A DNA stretch of 64,000 bases from Halorhabdus salina (GCF_013839425.1 NZ_JACDNP010000007.1:81161-145160), one strand, 5' to 3'. Positions 32,864-42,470 are shown, counted from the stretch's first letter. Numbers and translations are program-made. Notes: generated from the letters alone by a model not told the origin.

Positions 32864-33946
32864 ATGCGTGACGTGATCGTCGTCGGCGCGGGCCCAGCGG
32901 GGAGTCGCTACGCCCGCCGAGCGGCCGAGGACGGCCTGGACGTGCTCGTCTTCGAGCAGGGGACAATCGGCGAGCCCCTGGCCTGTTCGGGCCATGTCAG
33001 TACCGATGTCCTCAAGTACGTCCCCGAGGCCGACCGCGATGACTTGCTTCAAAACGAGATTCGCGGCGCGCGCTTCCATCTCGGCGGCCCGGACAGCCGC
33101 GCCTATCCGTTCTACAAGGACGACGTCATCTCCCAGGTGATCGATCGCGTCGGCCTCGATCGGGCCCTTGCTGACGCTGCGAGCGACGCCGGGGCGACGG
33201 TCCAGGACGGCCACACTGTCACCGACGTCGAAGAGTGCGACGACCACGTCGCGGTGACTGTCAAAGGCGGGGACGGCACCGAAACTCACCGGGCACAGCT
33301 GGTCGCTGGGTGTGATGGCCCACAGTCCCGCGTCAGAGACACCGTCGGACTTCCGGAGCCAGATGAACTCTTACACGGCGTGTTGGGGTTCGACCCTGAT
33401 CCCGACGACGGGGACTTCGTCGACGTTCACCTGAACGTCCCGCGGTTTTTCGCCTGGCGGATTCCGCGTGGGGCGGCCGGCGTCGAGTACGGCCTCGCGA
33501 CGCCGCCGGGCGAATCCGTCGGCGACCGCTTCGACGTGCTCACTGACGCCTACGGCGTCGAGACAGAGCGCCGCTGCTCGGGACTCATCCCGATCGGCCC
33601 GCCCGATTCGATCACGAGCGACCGGGTTTTCCTGATTGGTGACGCTGCCGCCCAAACGAAGCCCTTCACCGGCGGTGGCATCCGCTACGGCATGACAGCG
33701 GCCGATCATGCCGCCGAAACGATCGATCCCGACCGGCCGGCGACGCTTGCCGACTACGAGGACGCCTGGCGGGCGGACCTGGGGCGGGAAATTCGATTGG
33801 GAGCGTGGGTCCGTCGGGGGTACTCCGTCCCGGAACCGATCCAGCGGGCTGGACTCCGGCTGTTCTCGGGAAAGATCGGGGTCCATATGGACGAACCGTC
33901 GTCGCTGTTCTCACGGGAGCAATTGCGGGCGCTGTTTGCGCGGTAA
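32864..33946 (+). CDS. Geranylgeranyl reductase family flavoprotein
   Basis: 360 residues from ATG 32864. The N-terminal FAD motif is VIVVGAGPAGSRYARRAAEDG; the ACSGHVS segment matches the family CSG motif; the middle has VAGCDGPQSRVRD and the substrate-side PRFFAWRIPRG (family PxxYxWxFP); the late FAD motif is VFLIGDAAAQTKPFTGGGI. Such enzymes saturate isoprenoid double bonds in archaeal membrane lipids or in quinone side chains, so several substrates are possible. It is 168 bp downstream of uvrA and probably independent. Confidence 0.85.
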   Translation: MRDVIVVGAGPAGSRYARRAAEDGLDVLVFEQGTIGEPLACSGHVSTDVLKYVPEADRDDLLQNEIRGARFHLGGPDSRAYPFYKDDVISQVIDRVGLDRALADAASDAGATVQDGHTVTDVEECDDHVAVTVKGGDGTETHRAQLVAGCDGPQSRVRDTVGLPEPDELLHGVLGFDPDPDDGDFVDVHLNVPRFFAWRIPRGAAGVEYGLATPPGESVGDRFDVLTDAYGVETERRCSGLIPIGPPDSITSDRVFLIGDAAAQTKPFTGGGIRYGMTAADHAAETIDPDRPATLADYEDAWRADLGREIRLGAWVRRGYSVPEPIQRAGLRLFSGKIGVHMDEPSSLFSREQLRALFAR

Positions 33947-34000
33947 CGCCGGACCCAGGCTGGGGATTTATGACACGCCCGACTCTCAACCGAGCCAACG

Positions 34001-35377
34001 ATGCCATATTGCCCAAACTGTGGGTCGGAAGTCGATCCGACAGTCACACAGTGCCCTTCCTGCCAGGCGTCGCTTCGAGGAACTGGCCTGGAGGGCCAAC
34101 AGGCCGCCGGTGGCCGAGCAGACAGCGGCCCCCCGAGTGCAGATTCAGTCCCACCACAGGAAAACCAGCAGCCGGCGTCCCAACGCGACCGCCAGGACCG
34201 ATCGAACCGACAACGCCGTGATGACGGCAGCGGGCAAGGCACTCGACAGCAACCCAGTCGACGACAGACCGGTGGGCAACAACCTAAGCAGCAACAGGCC
34301 AATCAGCGACAACAAACTGGTCACCAGCAGGCCGGCCGGCAACGGACCAATCAACGACAGCAAACTGGTCAGCAGCAGGCTGGGTCCCAATCCCATCGGC
34401 AAGCCTCGCCCCAGGGTGGCGATGGTGGGCGACCGCCAGGTGGCCAGGGGGGCACGAGTCCAGGTGGCGGGACCAGTCGCCGTCGATTGCTCGGACTCGG
34501 TGCCGGATTGCTGGCCCTCGCTGGTGGTGGCGTGTTTGCCTACGATCAGTTCCTCTCGGGTGGCCAGGGACCGACAGCCGCAGCCAAATCGTTCATCCAG
34601 GCCCTCGACGACGGCGACGCGGTCGAGGTACGATCGCTTGCTGCCACTGACTCGCCGATTCAGGACGTCTCTGAGAGCGATCTAGCGCCGTTCGACACTG
34701 CCGAGTTAGAAGTACAGCGCACCGCAGTCCAAGCCCAAACTGAGACAAGCGCTCGGATCGAGGCCGATGTCTCAACCGCGGGCGACGCCGCATCCTCGAC
34801 CCTTTCGATCCACCTGCAGAAATCGGATGGTGAGTGGCTCGTCGAGCGAATCATGAATCTCAACGCGGGCGGCTTCCTCCAGAGCAGTGCAGAAGAGAGC
34901 GGAGAGCAGGCGGCCGAGCAGGTCACGAATCGGCTCGTCGAGGTGAATACAGTCGGCACAGTCGGCATGGACGCCTCCGGAGCACCAGCCGTGACGACAG
35001 TCGAGATGACTGTTCGACTCGCCCCCGGATCGGGTGACGTCACTCTCGACGAAATAGTGGTACAACTGGTTCAGTCAAACGGCTCGTTCACCCTTGCAGC
35101 TGCCGATGCCAGTGGAGTCGACGAGGTTGATGGGGGGTTCGTCGTGACGCCGTTACGCGATAACGACAGCTCGATCGAGAGCAACGCTGCTTTGAACGAT
35201 CCGGTCGATCGGGCGACGCTCGAAATCGGACTCGACGGCGAGGGATTCAATATCGAGAGCTATCTATCCGCTGGCAGTACGGCAGAAGTACAGCTCCAAA
35301 CTTCGAGTGGTGGACACACGACGATCACGCTGGTCGTCCCTGAGGCCTTGGACGGAAAAGACACTGTCTCACTCTGA
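34001..35377 (+). CDS. Zinc-ribbon, Q-rich-linker, single-span membrane protein
   Basis: 458 residues in clear parts: a zinc ribbon with Cys4, Cys7, Cys18 and Cys21; a hydrophilic Gln/Arg/Gly-rich linker of about 120 residues with an internal tandem repeat; a basic stretch and one membrane span (GLGAGLLALAGGGVFAYD, about 165-183); then a soluble region of about 270 residues. The start of the last part (AAAKSFIQALDDGDAVEVRSLAA through GEWLVERI) looks like an NTF2-like/DUF4878 domain. The zinc ribbon would be cytoplasmic and the C-terminal part outside. The function is unknown; this layout is seen in several archaeal zinc-ribbon-domain membrane proteins. Confidence 0.75.
   Translation: MPYCPNCGSEVDPTVTQCPSCQASLRGTGLEGQQAAGGRADSGPPSADSVPPQENQQPASQRDRQDRSNRQRRDDGSGQGTRQQPSRRQTGGQQPKQQQANQRQQTGHQQAGRQRTNQRQQTGQQQAGSQSHRQASPQGGDGGRPPGGQGGTSPGGGTSRRRLLGLGAGLLALAGGGVFAYDQFLSGGQGPTAAAKSFIQALDDGDAVEVRSLAATDSPIQDVSESDLAPFDTAELEVQRTAVQAQTETSARIEADVSTAGDAASSTLSIHLQKSDGEWLVERIMNLNAGGFLQSSAEESGEQAAEQVTNRLVEVNTVGTVGMDASGAPAVTTVEMTVRLAPGSGDVTLDEIVVQLVQSNGSFTLAAADASGVDEVDGGFVVTPLRDNDSSIESNAALNDPVDRATLEIGLDGEGFNIESYLSAGSTAEVQLQTSSGGHTTITLVVPEALDGKDTVSL
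34299..34380 (+). repeat. Imperfect 34-bp tandem repeat in the Q-rich linker
   Basis: Two 34-bp copies, 34299-34332 and 34347-34380, differ at only a few bases and are spaced with a 48-bp period. They encode NQRQQTGHQQAG and NQRQQTGQQQAG. The linker therefore probably grew by short tandem duplication. Confidence 0.7.
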
Positions 35378-35417
35378 CTGCCGCATTGTTCGTCCCAGCC
35401 GACTCCGTCGGGACGAT

Positions 35418-36428
35418 TCACTCCTCCAGCAACCGGGCTGACCGGTCGGACCCCTGGACGAACGGGGGTGACGAGATCGTCGCCGCGAGTCGCTCGTCGC
35501 CGATAGCGACGGTTTCCTCGTCTGTCTCGACCATCGCAAACCCGACCGCCCCCTCGTCTTTGGGCTGCTCCCGGGCGCGTGTTACCTCGCCGACCGCCCG
35601 GCCCCCTGCGTAGACTGTTGTGCCATCTACGGGCGCTGTGGCTGCCGTAAACGCTCGAAGGCGGTGGTCTCCTTGCGACGGATCCTCGGCCGGCGGAAAG
35701 GCGTTCGAGATACCAATGGCGGCCGGGTCGGTATCGCGCAGCTCCGTCTCGAACAATGGTGTCCCCGCCTCCAGGGTGAGCGTCTCCCACGTTTCGTAGC
35801 CAAACGGCGCGGCACTGAGCCCCCGATTGACCAGTGCGTCGAAGACCTCGGCGGCGTCCGCACTCGCTGCAATGAGGAGATACCCCTCCTCGCCGGTGAC
35901 GCCGTCATCCCGGATGACAGTGACGCCGCTGTCTTGGATCGCACCGCGATCGATCGACAGTGCTGAATCCGGTGTCGTCGCCGAACAGACGCTGGCGACT
36001 TTCTCGGTCGCTTCCGGGCCATACACCCCGAAACCAGCGAATGCGTCAGAGTTGTCCTGCACGACAACTCCATCGCCGCTCCAGGCCTCGACGACGGCAT
36101 CGGTTCGATCAGGGGGAACGAATGCCAGAATTCGATCCTCGACGGTGAAGACGTACGCGTCGGCCACAATCGATCCGTCTGTCAGGACAAATCCGTACTG
36201 TCCGGCGTCGACGTCCGGGAGGCGGTTCGAGAAATTTTCCTCGACGAGCTGCTCACGCCAGGCCCCTTTAACGACGATTACCCCGAGGCCGTGTTCGATG
36301 ACGCCGGCTACGTTGCGGACGGCACGATACGTTCGCTCTGGACGACCGTAGTGCGCGACGATTCGGGTGCCAGCCCGCGCCGTGATGATGCCGCCGTACT
36401 GTTCGTGTCGCGCCGGAAGTCCCGTCAT
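35418..36428 (-). CDS. GcvT/YgfZ-like folate-binding protein
   Basis: 336 residues from the ATG at 36428. The N-terminal two thirds resemble the GcvT aminomethyltransferase fold: YGRPERTYRAVRNVAGVIEHG at the start, an internal GVYGPEATEKVASV, and GEEGYLLIAAS for the middle domain. The C-terminal barrel holds GTTVYAGGRAVGEVTRARE. The family includes the glycine cleavage T protein and the iron-sulfur assembly factor YgfZ. No gcvH or gcvP is nearby and the catalytic-Asp context is not obvious, so a YgfZ-type role or another folate-linked role is more likely. Confidence 0.75.
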   Translation of the reverse strand: MTGLPARHEQYGGIITARAGTRIVAHYGRPERTYRAVRNVAGVIEHGLGVIVVKGAWREQLVEENFSNRLPDVDAGQYGFVLTDGSIVADAYVFTVEDRILAFVPPDRTDAVVEAWSGDGVVVQDNSDAFAGFGVYGPEATEKVASVCSATTPDSALSIDRGAIQDSGVTVIRDDGVTGEEGYLLIAASADAAEVFDALVNRGLSAAPFGYETWETLTLEAGTPLFETELRDTDPAAIGISNAFPPAEDPSQGDHRLRAFTAATAPVDGTTVYAGGRAVGEVTRAREQPKDEGAVGFAMVETDEETVAIGDERLAATISSPPFVQGSDRSARLLEE

Positions 36429-36490
36429 TGATCGGCTAGCGCTACCGGGCCGACGCATAAAACTCGCGCGTCGTCAGTGCGGGCAATCCG

Positions 36491-37771
36491 TTATTCTCGG
36501 CGACCCAGGAGGGCGACGGAAAGCAATGTCACGAGCGTGACCCCGATGCCAAAGCCAGGCCCGCTCGTTGTCGTCGCGGTCGTCGATTCGGGCGTATCTG
36601 TCTCGCTGGTAGTCATCGTGGTCTCAGTTGCCGTTGTTGTCTCGGTTTGGGTGTCGGTTTCGGTCACCGTTGCCGTCTCCTCGGCTGCGGGTTCGACGCC
36701 CTCGACGGTGGCTTCGGCTCGGAGTCCGTCGGTCGTCGCAACGACTGCCAACTCGCCGGCGGTCTCGATCGGTACCGTTAGTGCCCCGTTGCTGTCCGTC
36801 GTGCCGACGGTGTCGCCCTCGACGCTGACGGTCGTGCCCGAGACGGTCTGGCCGTACTCGTCGGTGACGACCACTCGGACGCTCTCACCGACGACAACCC
36901 GGTCGTTTGCGGATTGCAGTTGCAAATCCGGCGTGCGCGAGATCGTCACATTGTGCTCGATCGACGACTCGTTGACCGTGACCGTCGTTGTATTGGTGGT
37001 GTATCCGTCTTTGTGAACGGTAATGGCCTGTTGAGTGTTGACTGGGACGCGCAACGTTGCTTCGCCGTTCGAAAGGGTTGTCACCGAGCCGAGGTCCGCC
37101 ACCTCGACGGTGGCCTGTTCGACCGCTTGGGGCGGATCGAAGTGATCATCCCGAACGTCAAAGGTAACAGACACAGATGCTTCTTCGAGGGTGATCGCTT
37201 GTGAAATGTCACCAGTCACCTGATAGCGCTCGGTGTAGTTCAGGTGGCCTGGCTTCGTGACTGTGATCTCGTAGGGGCCACGCTCGATTGATCCGGTCTG
37301 CAACTGTCCGTTCGCGTTTGTCTCTCCCGTGAGGACCGTCTGTCCGTTCTGTTTGAGGCGGACTGTTGCGTTCGCCACGGACCCTCCAGAACGGTCCACC
37401 TGCAGATCCATCGACCCCTTTCTGGCGACGTCAATGGAGACGGTCTCCGCACTTGCATCAGTTATCTCAATGGGGACGTTCCGGACGTAGTCTCCGGGCT
37501 CTACGGCAATCGTCGCGTTCGATCCTCGTGGCACGTCGACCAAGGCTTGTCCGTTCGCTCTGGTCGTGACGGTCTCGTTGCCATCTGTCCAGGAGACAGT
37601 GAGTGTTACATCGCCGACATCGCTCCCGTAGCGATCCTCGACGGCGAGGGTGAGTGTCACGTTGTCTTGGCCCTGGGCGAGGCCAACTCCCCCAAAGGGA
37701 ACGACGGTCATCGCCCCAGCGAGGACGACCACCCAGATGACGACGGCCACACGGCTGCGGAGTACTGACAT
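36491..37771 (-). CDS. PGF-CTERM surface protein with carboxypeptidase-regulatory-like repeats
   Basis: 426 residues from the ATG at 37771. A signal peptide (about 1-33, ending in GGVGLAQG) is followed by several beta-sandwich units with NANGQL, SNGEATL and DSNGALTVPI turns, typical of PEGA/carboxypeptidase-regulatory-like or Ig-like surface modules. A Thr-rich stretch of about 40 residues, likely O-glycosylated, leads to the C-terminal tripartite tag SGPGF, a membrane segment and a basic end. PGF-CTERM proteins are cut and lipid-anchored by archaeosortase A. Several NxT/NxS sequons suit N-glycosylation. The binding target is unknown. Confidence 0.8.
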   Translation of the reverse strand: MSVLRSRVAVVIWVVVLAGAMTVVPFGGVGLAQGQDNVTLTLAVEDRYGSDVGDVTLTVSWTDGNETVTTRANGQALVDVPRGSNATIAVEPGDYVRNVPIEITDASAETVSIDVARKGSMDLQVDRSGGSVANATVRLKQNGQTVLTGETNANGQLQTGSIERGPYEITVTKPGHLNYTERYQVTGDISQAITLEEASVSVTFDVRDDHFDPPQAVEQATVEVADLGSVTTLSNGEATLRVPVNTQQAITVHKDGYTTNTTTVTVNESSIEHNVTISRTPDLQLQSANDRVVVGESVRVVVTDEYGQTVSGTTVSVEGDTVGTTDSNGALTVPIETAGELAVVATTDGLRAEATVEGVEPAAEETATVTETDTQTETTTATETTMTTSETDTPESTTATTTSGPGFGIGVTLVTLLSVALLGRRE

Positions 37772-37845
37772 ACGCGACACCACGACGAGTGGTCATAAAT
37801 CTTTAACGACACCGAAAGGGTACGGAAGGGGAGCAAGCCGTTGTG

Positions 37846-38781
37846 TTATAATTCCTCGCTGACGCGATCGACGTCCGATCGGTCGATCGCCGGAATCGGT
37901 CCAGGGATGGTCCGACAGACTGCCGCTGCGGCGACGCCATACGAGAGTGCCTCGTCCGGCGGAGCGTCAGTCAGGAGCTGCTGGATAAACGCCCCGGCGA
38001 AAGCATCGTGTTGACCAGCCGGGTCGACCGTCTCCGTCTCGACCGATTCACACTCGTGGAAAACGCTATCCTGTATGGCGATCGCGCCGTACTCGCCTCT
38101 CGTCATCGCCAGGAGATCGAAGTCCCACTCCGAGGCGACGCCGTGGGCAATTTCCCGATACTCCCCGCTCCGCTCGAAGACCGTTTCAAGCTGGTCTTCG
38201 TTAGCGATCAGGACGTCAACCTCGGGTAATAGTTTCGCTAAAGCCTGACGCGCGTCCTCCGGCGACCACAACCGGGGCCTGAAGTCGAGTTCGAACACTG
38301 ACAGGCCGCCGTTGGCCCGACCGGCCCGTAACGCCGTTTCGATCGTCTCGACGGCCGTCTCCGAGAGGGCGGCAGTACTGCCCGCCGCAAAGACAGCGTC
38401 GGCTGCCTGGACGCGATCCATCGACAACTCGCCCGGCGTCATCGAGGCGGCGGCCGCACCGTCACGGTCGTGAACGATCACAGCCTCTCGCGGTGCACTG
38501 GCCCGTTGATAGAACTCGATGCCAAGTCGGCCGGTCTCACTCCAGGTAACATCCGTCTTTGCGCCATATCGGTGTAACTCACTGATCACTCGCTTCCCGA
38601 GCTGTGTCGCCGGCACCTTCGACAGCCAGCGGGCGTTGGTCCCGAGATTTGCGGCGGCGATGGCGACGTTACTCTCGGTCCCGACGGCCGACATCGAGAC
38701 TTCGTCACTACCGACGAACTGTTTTGAACCAGGTGGTGTGAACCGGAGCGGCGTCTCACCCACGGTGAGGAGGGAACCCAT
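37846..38781 (-). CDS. PfkB-family sugar kinase (possible KDG kinase)
   Basis: 311 residues from the ATG at 38781. The ribokinase fold is shown by LLTVGETPLRFTPP at the start, GTESNVAIAAANLG, DVLIANEDQLETVF and AMTRGEYGAIAI. The catalytic motif, usually DTxGAGDAF, here reads DPAGQHDAFAGAF: the catalytic Asp remains but the GAG anion-hole residues are altered to GQH. Sugar-acid (2-keto-3-deoxygluconate) or ketohexose kinase activity is likely; the N-terminal GETPLRF pattern is common in KDG kinases. It stands alone with no sugar-catabolic neighbours. Confidence 0.75.
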   Translation of the reverse strand: MGSLLTVGETPLRFTPPGSKQFVGSDEVSMSAVGTESNVAIAAANLGTNARWLSKVPATQLGKRVISELHRYGAKTDVTWSETGRLGIEFYQRASAPREAVIVHDRDGAAAASMTPGELSMDRVQAADAVFAAGSTAALSETAVETIETALRAGRANGGLSVFELDFRPRLWSPEDARQALAKLLPEVDVLIANEDQLETVFERSGEYREIAHGVASEWDFDLLAMTRGEYGAIAIQDSVFHECESVETETVDPAGQHDAFAGAFIQQLLTDAPPDEALSYGVAAAAVCRTIPGPIPAIDRSDVDRVSEEL

Positions 38782-38868
38782 GACCACCACATCACACCCG
38801 CCCCCAATAATGTACACGGTCAACTACAGAATATGAAACGACCTCGCTGGGACACAGCGGACCAGCCG

Positions 38869-40923
38869 TCACTCGAATCGACGCGTCGTGTGGCCGGGAT
38901 AATCCCGCTCGAATCGGTCGGCAAGTTCGTCGGCGTCGATTTCGATGACGACCGGCCGGCCGTGCGGACAGGCATAGGGGTTCTCGCAGCTCTCAAGCCG
39001 TTCCAACACGTCGACGATGGATCCTTCCGTCAACGACGTATTCCCGGTAATCGACGGGTAGCAGGCCAGGTCAGCGAGTAATTCGTCTGCGGCCGCCTCG
39101 ACAGTCCCATCGAGATCCGTCTCGCTTGTGACAAACGACGCCAACGCTTCCCTGAGGAGTTCGGGATCGGCTGTCTCGGCCAGGACAGTCGGGACAGTTC
39201 TGACGGCGACAGTCCGCTCGTCGCTTCGGTCGGTGGTGAAGCCGATCCGTTCGAGTGCCGGCTTGAACTGCTCGAACAGTTCGGCCTCCCGGGCGGTCAG
39301 CGATAGCTCGACCGGTTCTGCCAGTACTTGTGTCGTCGAGTCGTCGTCGAACGCGTCCTGGAGGCGCTCGTAATTGATCCGCTCGTCAGCAGCGTGCTGG
39401 TCGATCAGCACCAGTCCCGTATCCGTCTCGGCGACGACATACGTGTCTCTGAACTGCCCGAGCACTCGCATCGACGGCAGTGAGTCGAACGCGCGGTCGA
39501 GTGGGGCCTCACCGTCCCCGAGGGTGGTCTGTGCCCCGGGTTCTCGAATACGGGTGGGTGCTATCTCTGATTCGTCGCTGTTGGCCGGACCTTCGCCGTC
39601 CTCCGCTGACTCGCCGTGCTGACTGTCCGGGGTCCGGCTGGACCGCGCGCGATCTGGCGTCGACTGTGGAGCAGATTCCTGGGGCGCTGTCACAGCGTCT
39701 GGGTGACTAGCCCGATTGTCGTCTCGCCCATCGGTTGCATCACTGCTGTCGGGGGCTGGTTCCGGGGATGTCTCGCCAGCCACGCGTGAGGTGTCGTCGT
39801 CTTGAGTCGGGCGATTCCCTTCGACACTCGCTGCTGTTTCGCGTTCGCCCTGGTCAATTGTCGTTTGGTTGGGGGATGAGGCTCCGCGTGGGGCGCTCGA
39901 CCGGACCAAGCCTTCCCGCAGGAGGGCATTCTCGACGGCAGTCCGGACCTGCTCGCGGAGGCCGGCCTCGTCGGCGAATCTGACTTCCATCTTCCGGGGG
40001 TGGACGTTGACGTCAACCACGTCGGCCGGCAGAGAGAGATTTAGCACGGCGAAGGGGTAACGATCGGGCGCCAGTTGCGTATCGTAGGCCTCGATGACGG
40101 CGTCCCGGGCGGCGTTTGACCGGACGAAGCGACCGTTGACGAACGTCGAGAGGTACGCCCGGCCGGCACGTGTCGTCTCCGGCTCGCTGACCAGTCCGGA
40201 GACGTCGGTTAGCGGGCCCTCGGGGAGGTCCGCGGCCCGAACCTCGATCATCGACTCGGCGATTTCGCGGCCGTAGACCGCCATGATCGTCTCCTGAAGC
40301 GAGCCCTGTCCGCTCGTGGCGAAGGTCTCCCGGCCGTCGTGTTCGAGTTCCACGGCGACGGCTGGGTTCGCCAGTGCGTAGTTGGTGACGATCGAATTGA
40401 CGTGATCGAACTCCGTGGCGTCCTGACTCAGGTACTTCCGGCGTGCAGGGACGTTGTAGAACAGATTCTCGACGGTTACCGTGGTCCCTTCCGGACAGCC
40501 TGCCGGTTCGACACTCGTCACCTCACCGCCCTCGACTCGCAAGCGCGTGCCGCGATCGCCGCCTCGTGGGCGCGTCGTGATCGTCAACCGGGAGACGGCC
40601 CCGATGGCGTGGAGTGCCTCGCCGCGGAATCCGAGCGTCCCGACGCCGCCCTCCAGGTCCGCGATGTTCCGGATCTTGCTCGTGGTATGTTCCCGGACCG
40701 CGGTCCGGACCTGGGATTCCGTCATGCCGACGCCGTCGTCGCTGACGCTGATGGCGTCTTTCCCGCCCGACTCGACCGCGACGTGGACCCGGGAGGCGTC
40801 GGCGTCGAGGGCGTTTTCGAGTAGTTCCTTGACGGCCGAGGCCGGGCGCTCGACGACCTCGCCGGCGGCGATCCGCTCGACGGTGGTCTCGTCGAGTTCC
40901 TTGATCTCCTCGTGTTCGCTCAT
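38869..40923 (-). CDS. mutL: MutL DNA mismatch repair protein
   Basis: 684 residues from the ATG at 40923, where the conserved N-terminus starts (TVERIAAGEVVERPASAVKELLENALDAD). The GHKL ATPase motifs follow: SDDGVGM, TLGFRGEALHAI and GTTVTVENLFYNVPARRKYL. An acidic disordered linker of about 190 residues is expected in halophiles. The C-terminal domain has the endonuclease motif DQHAADERINYE near residue 505 and the CPHGRP motif, so this is a nicking MutL as in organisms without MutH. The 949-residue open frame upstream is read-through and is rejected. mutS lies 2.3 kb away on the same strand. Confidence 0.95.
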   Translation of the reverse strand: MSEHEEIKELDETTVERIAAGEVVERPASAVKELLENALDADASRVHVAVESGGKDAISVSDDGVGMTESQVRTAVREHTTSKIRNIADLEGGVGTLGFRGEALHAIGAVSRLTITTRPRGGDRGTRLRVEGGEVTSVEPAGCPEGTTVTVENLFYNVPARRKYLSQDATEFDHVNSIVTNYALANPAVAVELEHDGRETFATSGQGSLQETIMAVYGREIAESMIEVRAADLPEGPLTDVSGLVSEPETTRAGRAYLSTFVNGRFVRSNAARDAVIEAYDTQLAPDRYPFAVLNLSLPADVVDVNVHPRKMEVRFADEAGLREQVRTAVENALLREGLVRSSAPRGASSPNQTTIDQGERETAASVEGNRPTQDDDTSRVAGETSPEPAPDSSDATDGRDDNRASHPDAVTAPQESAPQSTPDRARSSRTPDSQHGESAEDGEGPANSDESEIAPTRIREPGAQTTLGDGEAPLDRAFDSLPSMRVLGQFRDTYVVAETDTGLVLIDQHAADERINYERLQDAFDDDSTTQVLAEPVELSLTAREAELFEQFKPALERIGFTTDRSDERTVAVRTVPTVLAETADPELLREALASFVTSETDLDGTVEAAADELLADLACYPSITGNTSLTEGSIVDVLERLESCENPYACPHGRPVVIEIDADELADRFERDYPGHTTRRFE

Positions 40924-41013
40924 GTGGGCGCGTTGGCGTCTCGTTTGCAGGCCGCGGCCTTGAGTGTGCGGTCTCGCCAAACAGTTACGGCACGTGCCGT
41001 TGTAGGCACACCC

Positions 41014-41520
41014 ATGGACTTGACAGACGTCTTCGAGGACCTTCCCGACCCGAGTGCGTACTCGTTTCCCGACTACGCGATCCCGCAGGGTGACCCCGTG
41101 ATGCCAGTCGCACTGACCGATGACGAACTCCACGCGATGTTGGATCTCTACGAAACCTTCGCCGATGTCGATCCGACAGGCATCGAGTCGAACCCATTCC
41201 TGGCGAACACGACCAAATTCTTTCAGCAGACGTTCGGTACCCCATCTTATCGCCCGGACGAGCAACTCAACGAAGACGTCGCGACGATGCTCAACGACTT
41301 CTCTGAGGACCTGGGTGGGGCCGACATGGGCGTCGTCGATGCAACGCCGAAACATCACCAGACCTTGTACTTCTTCCTGGTCAGTGCGAAGGGGTATCAC
41401 ATGGCCCCACATATCCAGTTCGACCCCGATCCGACCGCGGTCGAAACGCTCTATCGCATCTACGAGCGGGTTACCGACCAGGACTATTATCTCAAGCGCC
41501 CCTCGACGGTGCTTGAGTAA
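41014..41520 (+). CDS. Haloarchaeal hypothetical protein, divergent from mutL
   Basis: 168-residue acidic soluble protein from the ATG at 41014. It has a Pro-rich start (FPDYAIPQGDPVMPVALTDDE), a helical middle, and a late segment HHQTLYFFLVSAKGYHMAPHIQF. No signal peptide or membrane segment is seen and I recognise no family. It shares a 90-bp divergent promoter region with mutL, so co-regulation with mismatch repair is possible. Confidence 0.65.
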   Translation: MDLTDVFEDLPDPSAYSFPDYAIPQGDPVMPVALTDDELHAMLDLYETFADVDPTGIESNPFLANTTKFFQQTFGTPSYRPDEQLNEDVATMLNDFSEDLGGADMGVVDATPKHHQTLYFFLVSAKGYHMAPHIQFDPDPTAVETLYRIYERVTDQDYYLKRPSTVLE

Positions 41521-41583
41521 CCGATCGAATCCAGGGGCGTCCCGGGATGGAGACTTATTGTGCCCCAGGAGGTAGTTAGTCGT

Positions 41584-42468
41584 ATGCAAACCCGCGACCT
41601 GGGCGCGACCGGACAAACGAGTTCGGTCGTCACCTTCGGCACGATCGCACTGAACTGGCTCGAACAGGAGGGCGCAAACCAGCTGGTCGAACTCGTGCTC
41701 GACCACGGCGTCAACCACTTCGACGTCGCGCCAACCTACGGCGACGCCGAACTCAAACTCGGGCCGAAACTCCGCCAGTACCGCGAAGACATTTTCCTGG
41801 GCTGTAAGACCCAGGAACGCTCCTACGAGGGTGCCTGGCAGAAACTCGAACGCTCACTCGATCGGCTCGGCGTCGAGACGATCGACCTCTATCAGGTCCA
41901 CGGGCTGGAGTATGAGGATGAACTGGCGACGATCACAGCTGAGGACGGCGCGCTGGCGGCCTTTCGCGAAGCCAAAGAACAGGGCCTGATCGACCACATC
42001 GGACTGACGAGCCACGGCAATCCGGGACTGATCCGCGACGCGATTGACGAGATCGACGATTTGGAAACGCTGATGTTCCCGCTGAATCCCGTTGTCGACG
42101 CCAAGGATAGCGAGGAGTACGATTACGACGCCGTCCTCCAACGAGCCGACGAGGAGAACATCGGCACGCTCGCGATCAAGGGCTTCGCGAAAGGGTCCTG
42201 GCCCGACACAGCGGAATTGCCGGAACACGAGCGATCGTACGCCAACTGGTACGAACCGGTCGACGAACCAGACGTGATCCGTGACCGTCTGAACTACGTG
42301 CTCTCGCGTGGGGTCGACACCGTGGTCACGCCCGGGGACCCGAAACTCGTCAAGATGGTCCTCTCGGCAGGTGATCGCTACGAAGCACTCGATGAGGCGG
42401 CACAGCGTGCGATCGTCGAGGACGCCCGTCACGCCGAGAGTCCGGTCCCCGAACAACTGCATCACTGA
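41584..42468 (+). CDS. Aldo/keto reductase family oxidoreductase
   Basis: 294 residues from the ATG at 41584. TIM-barrel AKR features: MQTRDLGATGQTSSVVTFGT at the start, HFDVAPTYGDAELKLG with the catalytic Asp and Tyr, Lys in LGCKTQER, YQVHGLEYEDEL with the catalytic His, and HIGLTSHGNPGLIRD. The NADP-binding Ser/Arg tail is less typical. The substrate is unknown. It ends 2 bp before the methyltransferase start, so they are co-transcribed. Confidence 0.85.
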   Translation: MQTRDLGATGQTSSVVTFGTIALNWLEQEGANQLVELVLDHGVNHFDVAPTYGDAELKLGPKLRQYREDIFLGCKTQERSYEGAWQKLERSLDRLGVETIDLYQVHGLEYEDELATITAEDGALAAFREAKEQGLIDHIGLTSHGNPGLIRDAIDEIDDLETLMFPLNPVVDAKDSEEYDYDAVLQRADEENIGTLAIKGFAKGSWPDTAELPEHERSYANWYEPVDEPDVIRDRLNYVLSRGVDTVVTPGDPKLVKMVLSAGDRYEALDEAAQRAIVEDARHAESPVPEQLHH

Positions 42469-42470
42469 CG

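Noticed and set aside
31877..33289. 470-codon minus-strand frame across the uvrA end and the reductase start
   Set aside because: It spans two real plus-strand genes with conserved motifs; antisense artefact.
40924..41718. 265-residue N-terminal extension of MutL
   Set aside because: The conserved MutL N-terminus starts at the ATG at 40923. The extension is antisense to two plus-strand genes and contains no recognised domain.
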